From: JANQHS01 sp965267505 | Lineage (GTDB): Bacteria > Bacteroidota > Bacteroidia > Cytophagales > CCMP332 | Assembly (NCBI GenBank): GCA_965267505.1 | Contig: OZ254081.1 | Location: 1,488,001-1,552,000 of the forward strand | Direction: 5' to 3' | DNA: 64,000 nucleotides | Shown: in pieces, positions 52,851-61,480 of the stretch | Layout of the letters: every line of letters starts with the position of its first letter | Numbering within the stretch: the stretch's first letter is position 1 | The notes under the pieces: generated by a model | The model's input: only the letters and a program-made list of their open reading frames with translations | What the model was told of the DNA's origin: nothing | Databases searched by the model: none | Made by a program: the position numbers and the translations under genes

Positions 52851-53627
52851 ATGAAGCTGATCAGCTATAATGTTAATGGAATAAGGGCCGCCCTAAAAAA
52901 GGGGTTGTGGGATTGGACCAAGGCTACCGCTCCGGATGTGCTCTGTCTTCAAGAGACAAAAGCACACAGGGGCCAGGTGCTCGAAGAGATTGGGTTGTTC
53001 GAAAGCCTTGGTTATGAAGTGTTTTGGCATGAGGCCGTGAAGAAGGGTTATTCCGGTGTGGCCATCCTGAGCAAACAGAAGCCGAGGCGTGTGGAAATCG
53101 GTTGCGGAATACCCGTTTATGATGAAGAGGGGCGAGTGATTCGAGCTGATTATGATGATTTTTCGATTATTTGTGTTTATATGCCATCTGGCTCATCCGG
53201 CGATGTTCGTCAGGATTTCAAGTTTCAATGGTTGGAAGATTTTTACACATACATAGTACAGCTCAAGAAAGAAATTCCCCGTCTGGTTATTTCAGGAGAT
53301 TACAACATCTGCCACAAACCAATAGATATCCATAATCCCAAGTCAAACGCCAACAGCTCTGGTTTTCTTCCTGAAGAAAGGGAGTGGATGACCAAATTTA
53401 TTGATATGGGCTTCATTGATACTTTCCGACATTTCAACCCAGAACCTCATAATTATTCCTGGTGGAGTTATAGGATGAAGGCTCGCGAAAGGAATCTGGG
53501 CTGGCGAATCGACTATCATATGGCGACCAAGGAATTGGAAAAAAACCTGAAGAGCGCGAAAATCCTTCCACAGGCCCATCATTCAGATCATTGCCCCGTA
53601 GTTTTGGAATTAGATCTCAAATCATAA
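52851..53627 (+). CDS. xth: Exodeoxyribonuclease III
   Basis: This 258-residue endonuclease/exonuclease/phosphatase-fold enzyme has all catalytic blocks: SYNVNGIRAALKKG near the start, LQETKAHRGQV near 34, SGDYNICHKPIDIHNP near 145-162, and the closing LGWRIDYHM plus HHSDHCPVV near 245. Xth cuts at abasic sites and removes 3' blocks in base excision repair. It has its own upstream region of about 200 bp. Confidence 0.96.
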   Translation: MKLISYNVNGIRAALKKGLWDWTKATAPDVLCLQETKAHRGQVLEEIGLFESLGYEVFWHEAVKKGYSGVAILSKQKPRRVEIGCGIPVYDEEGRVIRADYDDFSIICVYMPSGSSGDVRQDFKFQWLEDFYTYIVQLKKEIPRLVISGDYNICHKPIDIHNPKSNANSSGFLPEEREWMTKFIDMGFIDTFRHFNPEPHNYSWWSYRMKARERNLGWRIDYHMATKELEKNLKSAKILPQAHHSDHCPVVLELDLKS

Positions 53628-53654
53628 ATTTGATGTTCACTATTCCAAAGAAGG

Positions 53655-55403
53655 ATGAATAATCAGGCCTATTGGCTCCTCTATGTCTTAATTTTCTTTT
53701 CTTGCTCAACGCCGGAATCTAAGGATTCTGAAACCTCTCTTGTCTCCGAAAATCTGAGACCAGAAGCAAGATCGGAGGGTCTTTTCAGACTAAATGAGTC
53801 GGAAAGGCCCGGAAATCTTTTTCCACCAAGTATTTGTGATGTCATAAGCTCCAGAACCTCTCAATTGGTCTACGAGGGTTTGTTCCGTTTGGACCCGGAA
53901 AATTTAGAGCCCGTCCCCTCTTTGGTAGAAACCTGGTCTTTCAACGAAGAAACCTTTCTGTTTACAGTTGATCTTAAGGAAGGTGTTAAGTTTCATGATG
54001 ATAACTGTTTTCCTGGTGCCGTCGGTCGAGAGCTAACCGCTGCAGATGTTGAGTTTTGCTTCCAGCACCTGCTCACGCCTTCTAAATGGAATGTTGCCCA
54101 GCCCATGTTCATGCCCTTGTTCGTGGGGGCAGAAGAATTTGCCCAAAACCAGATAGATGGATCATATCAGGGTGATTTTGAGGGGATTAGGCTGTTGAGC
54201 AAATATCAATTGCAGTTCAAAATTCGGGTAAATGAAGACCGATTCATTTCAATGCTTTCAAGACCCGAGGCTGCCATTTATCCCAAGGAAGCCTTGGATG
54301 CCTACGGTTTCAATATGAAATCAAAAATGGTTGGAACGGGTCCGTTTGTCTTGGTGGATGGCTCCGAAGCTGGTATGTCTTTTAAAAGAAACTCGAATTA
54401 CTATGAAATCGATTCAGATGGCCAATCCTTGCCATACCTCAAGGGAATTAAGATCTTTTTCATTTCTGACAAAAAAGAAGAAATGGAGCTCTTTAAAAAT
54501 GGGGAGTTAGACATGGTTTATTCCTTGCCTCACAACTTGGTCAATGAGGTTCTGGAGGATCGATATTCCAAGGGCCGGTCAGGATATAGTCATTTCCAAC
54601 TGCAAAGGATGCCGGAACTTTCAACTGAGATCCTGGGCATGGACTTGGAAAGCCCAATATTTTCAAACCGTAATTTTAGAAAGGCCATTGCCTATGCGGT
54701 AGATCGCAACAAGTTGGTTGATAGGGTTCTTAAGGGCCAGGCTTTTGGAGCTGGAAATGCCGGCTTTGTTCCCCCTGGGCTTCCAAAACATCAATACTCT
54801 AAAATAAGGGGGTATTCCTATAGTGTAGATTCTGCTCGAGTGTTTATGCAGCTTTCTGGGCTTGGTGCGGATGAGCTTTCCGGTTTAACTCTTCACCTTG
54901 CTTCAAGAGGAAACTTTAATGTTTCTATTGCTCAATCCATTAAAAACGACTTGAAAAATGCTTTAAGCATCGACCTCAACATTCAAATCCACACTCTACA
55001 AGATCTGCTTGCGGGGATACAAAGTGGGGAGTATTCCTTTTACAGAATTGGCTGGTCAGCAGACTATCCTTCGATCGAAGAATTCCTTTCTGTGTTCGAA
55101 AGCAAGGTTTCGAGTTCAAAAACGAACAAAAAAGAATTTCCCAACGTTGCTGCATACAATAACAAAAACTATAATAATTGGTTAAAAACCGCCAGGGAAA
55201 GCAGTATTGACAGCATAAAGTGGGGTGCCTACAAAAGGGCGGAACAAATTTTGATGGAAGATTGTGCCTCGGTGGTTTTGTGGTATGATGAGGGATACAG
55301 ACTTTTACAACCCGGTATCATGGGCTTAAAAATGAATGCTCTTCAATATCGGGATTTCAGGTCCGTTAAGTTTATTAAGCCCCAGACCTTAAAAGCAAAA
55401 TAG
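53655..55403 (+). CDS. Peptide/nickel-type ABC substrate-binding lipoprotein (SBP_bac_5)
   Basis: This 582-residue protein has a lipobox (LIFFSCSTPE, Cys near 17) and the family 5 solute-binding fold: VETWSFNEETFLFTVDLKEGVKFHDD near 85, AADVEFCFQHLL near 130, KSKMVGTGPFVL near 215 and FRKAIAYAVDRNKLVDRVL near 340. It should bind oligopeptides or a related ligand. No permease or ATPase genes are next to it, so its transport partners are elsewhere or it has another role. Confidence 0.9.
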   Translation: MNNQAYWLLYVLIFFSCSTPESKDSETSLVSENLRPEARSEGLFRLNESERPGNLFPPSICDVISSRTSQLVYEGLFRLDPENLEPVPSLVETWSFNEETFLFTVDLKEGVKFHDDNCFPGAVGRELTAADVEFCFQHLLTPSKWNVAQPMFMPLFVGAEEFAQNQIDGSYQGDFEGIRLLSKYQLQFKIRVNEDRFISMLSRPEAAIYPKEALDAYGFNMKSKMVGTGPFVLVDGSEAGMSFKRNSNYYEIDSDGQSLPYLKGIKIFFISDKKEEMELFKNGELDMVYSLPHNLVNEVLEDRYSKGRSGYSHFQLQRMPELSTEILGMDLESPIFSNRNFRKAIAYAVDRNKLVDRVLKGQAFGAGNAGFVPPGLPKHQYSKIRGYSYSVDSARVFMQLSGLGADELSGLTLHLASRGNFNVSIAQSIKNDLKNALSIDLNIQIHTLQDLLAGIQSGEYSFYRIGWSADYPSIEEFLSVFESKVSSSKTNKKEFPNVAAYNNKNYNNWLKTARESSIDSIKWGAYKRAEQILMEDCASVVLWYDEGYRLLQPGIMGLKMNALQYRDFRSVKFIKPQTLKAK

Positions 55404-55406
55404 GCA

Positions 55407-58400
55407 ATGACAGCCTTTCAGGAGGTAAAACATAAAGTAGACAGCTATAAGAAGAAGCTATTTCTAACACAGGCCCTAAAAGGGTTTTTGTTTTCGGCTA
55501 CCTTCTTTACTGCTAGCCTTATCTTAATTCTCGTTTTAGAGCATTATTTCTGGTTTGGGCAGTTGGCACGAGCTGTGGCTTTCTTTGCCTTCCTTTTCTC
55601 AAACATCTACTTTTTTGTTTTTCGGGTAGTTCTTCCGGTTTTAAGATGGCTTAATATTTATAGGCCAATGGGCAACCTTGAGGCGGCAAGACAATTGGGT
55701 GAAAATCATTCAGATGTTGGAGATAGCCTCATTAACACCTTGCAGATCGGGGAGAAATTTAGTGGCTCTGGTTCTGCACTGGCCTTGGCCGCGGTAGAGC
55801 AAAAATCAAAAGGGCTGGTTGCTCTGGATTTCAACACGGCAATTTCTTTTCGGGGCCAAAAAAGGATGGCGGCTCTGTTTTCATTTCCATTCAGCCTTCT
55901 TCTGTTCCTGGTGTTTTTTCAGGGGTCTCTAATTTCAAGCAGCTCAGAAAGGCTGATCAACTTTAATAAGGAATATCTCCCGCCAGCTCCCTTTGAGTTT
56001 GTGCCAAATAATTTGCCCGATTATGCATTTAGAAATGAAGACCTGAGTCTCTCCCTGAGCTTTAGGGGTAAAGAGGTTCCTTCCGAGGCTTTTGTTCAAA
56101 TAAATGGTGTCCGAAGAAAAATGATCAGGTCGGGGCCTACTGATTATTCATTGGGTTTAAAGAGGGTAAAATCCGATCTGGATATTCGGTTTGAAGGAAA
56201 TGGCTTTTACTCAAAAAAAATACTCATTCCCATACACGACAGGCCTATTGCTTCAAACATAAAGGCCAAGATTGACTATCCAGGGTATACGGGAAGGCCC
56301 GACAAACTTATTTCCTCGATGGGTCATTTAAAGGTTCCGGAGGGTTCCAAAATTTCATGGGAATTCCAAACAAAACACACAGAGGAATTAAACCTGTTGG
56401 GTTATGACTCAATTCCGATAAACTTCAAGCCCGAAAAGGGGCGTGGGGAAATCGAAAGATCTTTCTCGGCATCAAAAAACCTTGAATTTCTTCTTATTAA
56501 TGAGTTCGGAAAAAATAAAGATGCTCTTCTCACACAGGTTGACGTGATCAAAGACCTCCATCCCAAGATCGAGCTTTCAAGTGCGGCTGATTCCACATTG
56601 TTTGAATTTGTTGTTTTGGCTGGCGAGATCCTGGATGATTATGGCTTCTCTTCGCTTGAGGTTAGATATTCACTTAAGGATGAAAAAGGTGCTGTTGTTT
56701 CTAGCGGAAAAAGACCAATCACATTCAATAGAAAACTAAGAGATCAAAACTACTTTTTAAGGTGGGACTTTAAGGAAATCCAATTGAAGCCTGGTCAAAA
56801 ATTGGAGTATTATACTCTCGTAAGAGATAATGATGGGGTGAATGGTCCTAAATCCAGCAGATCTCAGGCCCAGTCTTTAATGATCCCATCCAAAGATGAT
56901 CTGATCAACCAATTGGACCAACAAAAAAATTCCTTCAAAAGCTCTAGTTCTTCCTCCAAGGAGTCCCTAAAAGAACTGCAAAACGAGATCAAGGAATTTC
57001 AGGATGAAACAAGAAACAAAAAAGAACTTGACTGGCAGGACCAAAAAAGGCTCGAGGACATTCTTGAAAAGCATAAGAAAATGGAGGAGGAGCTAGAACA
57101 ACTCAAAGAAGACCTTGAGAAGATCCGGCCTCAGGAAGAAAAGTATTTGGATCAAAGCGAAAAGCTTAAAGAGAAGACAGAACAGCTTGAAAAGTTGATG
57201 GAGGAAGTGTTAGACGAGGAGACCAAGAAACTAATGGAAGAGCTTCAAAAGCTTCTAAACAAAAACAACGACAACGCCAGACTTCAGGAAAAGCTATCCC
57301 AACTGGAAAGAAAGGATTCTCAGTATGAAAAAGAGCTCGATCGGGCTCTTGAGCTTTTCAAGCAATTACAGGTGGATCAAAAACTTGAACAAACCATCCA
57401 GGATCTAAACGAACTGGCTGAAGAACAAGATCAGCTTGCGAAAGAAACACAGGAAAAAAACAAACCAAACGACCAACTGTCTGAAGATCAGGAAGATATA
57501 AACGAATCCTTCGATAAACTTAAGGAAGAATATTCTGAGTTAGAGAAGCTTGATGAAGAGCTGGAAAGCCCGAAAGGCCTTGAGGATCAGGAGTTTGGAG
57601 AACAAATGGAGCAACTTGACCAACAAATGGAGCAGTCCAAAGAAATGCTGGATCAGGGAAAAAATAAAAAAGCGGGGGAAAACCAGAAATCAAATTCTGA
57701 TCAAATGAAAAAGCTTGCCGAAAGCCTGATGGATTTTCAACAAAGCTCTGAGGATGAGGCCTTGCAAGAAGACCTAAATAGCCTAAGGGCTCTATTGGAG
57801 AATTTGCTTCGCTTTTCTTTTGAGCAGGAAAGAATAATGACCGAGGTTCGAAAGGTAAAAAGGGACGACCCGCGATACATTGACCTTAGCCAGGACCAAT
57901 TAAAACTTCAAAGAGACGCAGAGATCATCGAAGACAGTCTTTACGCTTTGGCCTCAAGAATATTTCAAATCGAGTCTTTCGTGACAAAGGAAATTGAGGA
58001 AATGAATTACCAAATGGATGAGAGTATCCGATTCATCAGAGAGCGAAGAGCGGGTAAGGCTACTATAAAGCAACAATTTGTAATGACATCCGTAAACAAC
58101 TTAGCTCTAATGCTGGACAACGTTTTGAAGCAACTCCAGGAACAAATGGCAAGTCAGATGGCAGGAGACCAAATGTGCTCTAAGCCAAATGGTCAAAAAC
58201 CATCCCAAAGCATGTCTCAATTACAAAAACAATTGAATCAAAGTATTAGGGAGCTAAAAAAGGGCGGCAAGGAAGGAAGGCAATTATCTGAAGAACTATC
58301 CCGCCTAGCACAACAACAGGAAATGATCCGTGAATCTCTTGAGCAGCTTGGTGAGGGGGGAAATCAGATTGACAAAGATCTTCAGAAAGAACTTAGAGAC

Positions 58401-58730
58401 CTGGCTCAATTAATGGAAGAAACGGAGAAAGACCTGGTTCATAAAAGACTAACTAACGAATTGATTGAGCGGCAGGCCGAAATTGAAACCAGGCTGCTTG
58501 AATCCGAAAAAGCAGATCGTGAAAGAGAGCAAAAAGAGGAGAGGGAGTCGGAGATCGCCGGAGAGTTTGAAAGAAAAACCCCTCCCGCTTTAGAGGATTA
58601 TATAAAATCACGTGAGTCCCAGATTGAATTGCTAAAAACTATCAATCCGTCATTAAATCCTTATTTTAAGGACAAGGTTAATCAGTATTTTGAAAAATTG
58701 AACATTGAAACTGAGCCAAGATCCAACTAA
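55407..58730 (+). CDS. DUF4175 family protein, large membrane-anchored coiled-coil protein
   Basis: This 1107-residue protein has two N-terminal membrane helices, a third near 155-175 (FPFSLLLFLVFF), an extracytoplasmic beta-rich part, and from about 500 a very long Gln/Glu/Lys-rich coiled coil (for example EEELEQLKEDLEKIRPQE). It matches the DUF4175 plan of Bacteroidota, of unknown function and 1000-1200 residues. It precedes an RsbW-like kinase, ybeY and mnmG; the RsbW-like start follows its stop by 10 bp. Confidence 0.88.
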   Translation: MTAFQEVKHKVDSYKKKLFLTQALKGFLFSATFFTASLILILVLEHYFWFGQLARAVAFFAFLFSNIYFFVFRVVLPVLRWLNIYRPMGNLEAARQLGENHSDVGDSLINTLQIGEKFSGSGSALALAAVEQKSKGLVALDFNTAISFRGQKRMAALFSFPFSLLLFLVFFQGSLISSSSERLINFNKEYLPPAPFEFVPNNLPDYAFRNEDLSLSLSFRGKEVPSEAFVQINGVRRKMIRSGPTDYSLGLKRVKSDLDIRFEGNGFYSKKILIPIHDRPIASNIKAKIDYPGYTGRPDKLISSMGHLKVPEGSKISWEFQTKHTEELNLLGYDSIPINFKPEKGRGEIERSFSASKNLEFLLINEFGKNKDALLTQVDVIKDLHPKIELSSAADSTLFEFVVLAGEILDDYGFSSLEVRYSLKDEKGAVVSSGKRPITFNRKLRDQNYFLRWDFKEIQLKPGQKLEYYTLVRDNDGVNGPKSSRSQAQSLMIPSKDDLINQLDQQKNSFKSSSSSSKESLKELQNEIKEFQDETRNKKELDWQDQKRLEDILEKHKKMEEELEQLKEDLEKIRPQEEKYLDQSEKLKEKTEQLEKLMEEVLDEETKKLMEELQKLLNKNNDNARLQEKLSQLERKDSQYEKELDRALELFKQLQVDQKLEQTIQDLNELAEEQDQLAKETQEKNKPNDQLSEDQEDINESFDKLKEEYSELEKLDEELESPKGLEDQEFGEQMEQLDQQMEQSKEMLDQGKNKKAGENQKSNSDQMKKLAESLMDFQQSSEDEALQEDLNSLRALLENLLRFSFEQERIMTEVRKVKRDDPRYIDLSQDQLKLQRDAEIIEDSLYALASRIFQIESFVTKEIEEMNYQMDESIRFIRERRAGKATIKQQFVMTSVNNLALMLDNVLKQLQEQMASQMAGDQMCSKPNGQKPSQSMSQLQKQLNQSIRELKKGGKEGRQLSEELSRLAQQQEMIRESLEQLGEGGNQIDKDLQKELRDLAQLMEETEKDLVHKRLTNELIERQAEIETRLLESEKADREREQKEERESEIAGEFERKTPPALEDYIKSRESQIELLKTINPSLNPYFKDKVNQYFEKLNIETEPRSN

Positions 58731-58740
58731 GAAACAGGGA

Positions 58741-59145
58741 ATGGGCAATTTTTACATTGAGATCCCCTCTATCCTCGAAAATATACGGGTGGTTGAAAGT
58801 TTTATCGATAATGCCCGTGACCAGCTCCACATTTCCGATGAGATCTATGGAAACATTGTCATTTCGCTTACTGAGGCGGTAAACAATGCTATTGCCCACG
58901 GGAACAAGATGAATAAGGACCTATTCGTGAAGATCTCTTTGAACCACGAAGAACAAAGCTTAAAATTCAAGGTTCAGGATGAGGGCCCAGGCTTTGATCA
59001 GGCAAGCCTCCCAGATCCAACCTCTCCTGAAAACATTGAAAAAGAAACCGGTAGGGGCATTTTTCTAATGAAACACCTGTGTGATGAGGTAAATTATGTG
59101 GAGCCGGGAAATGCGGTGGAACTGGTGTTTTACCTAAATGGCTGA
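58741..59145 (+). CDS. RsbW-like ATP-binding anti-sigma/serine kinase
   Basis: This 134-residue GHKL ATPase starts at ATG 58741 (MGNFYIEIPS). The N box is TEAVNNAIAHGNK near residues 43-55, G1 DEGPGFD near 80 and G2 TGRGIFLMKHL near 102. Such kinases phosphorylate STAS antagonists in partner-switching systems. No STAS gene is adjacent; the SpoIIAA-like protein at 3251-3667 is 55 kb away. It overlaps ybeY by 8 bp, so it is tied to that operon. Confidence 0.92.
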   Translation: MGNFYIEIPSILENIRVVESFIDNARDQLHISDEIYGNIVISLTEAVNNAIAHGNKMNKDLFVKISLNHEEQSLKFKVQDEGPGFDQASLPDPTSPENIEKETGRGIFLMKHLCDEVNYVEPGNAVELVFYLNG

Positions 59146-59569
59146 TACGCCAATCAATATTTTTGATGAAGAGGGGTTGTTTGATTACCCAAATGTTTCG
59201 GGGCTAAACACCTGGGTTGTCTCTTGTGCATCAAATGAAGGCTTCAAGCCCGTAGCCATAAACCTGATTTTTTGCTCCGATGAGAGACTCCTTGAGATCA
59301 ATAAGGAGTATTTGGATCATGATTTTTATACGGACATTATCACTTTTGATCAAAGCGAAACCCCAAACTCCCTTGAAGGAGACTTGTTTATTAGCATAGA
59401 AAGGGTGGAGGAAAACTCAGCCAAAAGCAACTCCGCTTTTATTGATGAGCTTGACCGGGTAATAATACATGGATTGCTTCATCTAATGGGATATTCAGAC
59501 AAGACGGACGAACAGGTAAAGGAAATGCGGGAAAAAGAAGATGCCTGCTTAATTTTGAGGCACACTTAG
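59138..59569 (+). CDS. ybeY: Endoribonuclease YbeY (rRNA maturation factor)
   Basis: This 143-residue UPF0054 protein has the metal site motif IHGLLHLMGYSDKTD near residues 109-123; the last ligand position reads SDK where DH is usual, which I take as a Bacteroidota variant. It also has INKEYLDHDFYTDIITFDQ near 47-65. YbeY matures 16S rRNA and helps 70S quality control. The stop overlaps the first parS-like palindrome by one base. Confidence 0.92.
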   Translation: MADTPINIFDEEGLFDYPNVSGLNTWVVSCASNEGFKPVAINLIFCSDERLLEINKEYLDHDFYTDIITFDQSETPNSLEGDLFISIERVEENSAKSNSAFIDELDRVIIHGLLHLMGYSDKTDEQVKEMREKEDACLILRHT

Positions 59570-59610
59570 GTTCCACGTGGAACCTTTTGGTTTTTGTTCC
59601 ACGTGGAACA
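59569..59610. promoter_or_regulatory. Pair of parS-like palindromes upstream of mnmG
   Basis: GGTTCCACGTGGAACC at 59569-59584 and TGTTCCACGTGGAACA at 59595-59610 are perfect 16-bp palindromes with the same core, centres 26 bp apart. They match the pattern of chromosomal parS sites bound by ParB (consensus TGTTtCACGTGaAACA). A ParB function is inferred; no parAB genes are in the window. Confidence 0.75.
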
Positions 59611-59617
59611 TTGAAGC

Positions 59618-61480
59618 ATGTTTGGAAATTATGATATAATTGTTGTTGGCGGCGGCCATGCCGGCTGTGAGGCCGCTCATTCTGCGGGGAAACTGGGGTC
59701 AAAGGTTCTTTTGATCACCATGAATATGGGGTCTATAGCCCAAATGTCTTGTAACCCTGCAATGGGTGGGGTTGCAAAAGGTCAGATCATCAGAGAAATC
59801 GATGCTCTTGGAGGAATGTCGGGTGTGATCTCAGACCAATCAACTATTCAATTCAGAATGCTCAACAAGTCTAAGGGTCCTGCAATGTGGAGCCCCAGAA
59901 CCCAAAACGATAGAATGGTTTTCGCCACACGATGGAGGGAGGCCCTCGAAAGAAATTTGGATGTAGACATTTGGCAGGATATGGTCACCGGGCTTTTAAT
60001 GGAAAACGGAAAGTTGGTGGGTGTAAAGACCTCCTTGGGTTTAGAGCTTCGGTCCAAAACTGTGATCCTGACGAGCGGAACCTTTCTTAATGGAACCATT
60101 CACATTGGAGAAAAACAATTTGGTGGGGGAAGGGCTGGCGAAAGGGCTGCTTTGGGCATAACAGAAGACTTGGTGAAACTCGGTTTTGAGTCTGGAAGGA
60201 TGAAGACAGGAACTCCACCCAGGGTCGACGGCAGAAGTCTTGACTATTCCAAAATGGAAGAACAAAAGGGAGATGAGCTCCCAGAAAAGTTTTCTTTTGG
60301 AAATACTATGGCTGTTCAAAATCAAAGAAGCTGTCATATCACCTACACAAACCCAGAGGTTCATGACCTGTTAAGGGAAGGCTTCGACAAATCCCCTATG
60401 TTCAACGGAAGGATCCAAGGTCTTGGTCCGAGATATTGTCCTTCCATAGAGGATAAAATAGATCGGTTCGCAGAAAGAGACCGGCACCAAATATTCGTAG
60501 AGCCGGAAGGTTGGAATACAGTTGAGGTGTATGTGAATGGGTTTTCTACATCTCTTCCCGAGGATATTCAATTCAAAGCATTAAGTTCTGTGCCAGGTTT
60601 TGAGAACTTCAAAATGTTTAGGCCAGGCTATGCGATAGAATATGATTTCTTTCCACCTCTACAATTAAAGGCTAGCCTGGAAACGAAGCTGGTGGATGGG
60701 CTATTCTTTGCAGGCCAAATAAACGGCACAACTGGTTACGAAGAGGCTGCTAGCCAGGGACTTATGGCTGGAATAAACGCTCATAGAAGTATTAATGAAG
60801 AGCGGCCTCTTGTGCTTAACAGGTCTCAAGCTTATATAGGTGTCCTTATCGACGACCTTGTTCATAAGGGTACGGAGGAGCCTTATAGAATGTTCACATC
60901 CAGGGCAGAGTACCGGATATTATTGAGACAGGATAATGCCGATAGCCGCCTAACTCCAATCGGGCACGAAATTGGATTGGTTGATGATGAAAGGATGAAC
61001 AACCTGACCAATAAAGTGAATCAAATAGAAGAGGCTCTTCAATCCCTTAAGAAGGAAAAAATCAAACCTGAGCTTGCCAATCCAATATTAGAAAGCTTGA
61101 ATTCTGCTGGAATAAAAGAGACGACACCTTATTATAAGCTGCTAAAAAGACCTGAGGTTGGGGTTAGAGACCTTAAGAGCGGCTTGGAAGAACCACCTGA
61201 ATTTTTCTCCAGGCTTGATAATATTATCCTTGATCAGGCAGAGATCCTTACCAAGTATGATACCTACATAGAAAAGGAAAAGATTTTGGCTGAAAAACTT
61301 CAAAACCTGGAAGACAAAAAGATTCCTGAAGAATTCGATTTCAAAGGAATTTCTTCCCTGTCAAGTGAAGCAAAAGAAAAGCTGTCAAACATAAGGCCTT
61401 CAACACTTGGTCAGGCTTCAAGAATCTCCGGGGTCTCCCCATCAGACCTTTCTGTTTTAATGGTGTATTTGAAAAAATGA
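59618..61480 (+). CDS. mnmG: tRNA uridine 5-carboxymethylaminomethyl modification enzyme MnmG
   Basis: MnmG (GidA) modifies the wobble uridine of certain tRNAs with MnmE. The 620-residue protein has the FAD motif VVGGGHAGCEAAH near residues 10-22, the substrate blocks GQIIREIDALGG near 55 and RMKTGTPPRVDGRS near 196, and FAGQINGTTGYEEAA near 366. The ATG at 59618 is 8 bp after the second parS-like site. gidA next to the replication origin is known from many bacteria. Confidence 0.97.
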   Translation: MFGNYDIIVVGGGHAGCEAAHSAGKLGSKVLLITMNMGSIAQMSCNPAMGGVAKGQIIREIDALGGMSGVISDQSTIQFRMLNKSKGPAMWSPRTQNDRMVFATRWREALERNLDVDIWQDMVTGLLMENGKLVGVKTSLGLELRSKTVILTSGTFLNGTIHIGEKQFGGGRAGERAALGITEDLVKLGFESGRMKTGTPPRVDGRSLDYSKMEEQKGDELPEKFSFGNTMAVQNQRSCHITYTNPEVHDLLREGFDKSPMFNGRIQGLGPRYCPSIEDKIDRFAERDRHQIFVEPEGWNTVEVYVNGFSTSLPEDIQFKALSSVPGFENFKMFRPGYAIEYDFFPPLQLKASLETKLVDGLFFAGQINGTTGYEEAASQGLMAGINAHRSINEERPLVLNRSQAYIGVLIDDLVHKGTEEPYRMFTSRAEYRILLRQDNADSRLTPIGHEIGLVDDERMNNLTNKVNQIEEALQSLKKEKIKPELANPILESLNSAGIKETTPYYKLLKRPEVGVRDLKSGLEEPPEFFSRLDNIILDQAEILTKYDTYIEKEKILAEKLQNLEDKKIPEEFDFKGISSLSSEAKEKLSNIRPSTLGQASRISGVSPSDLSVLMVYLKK

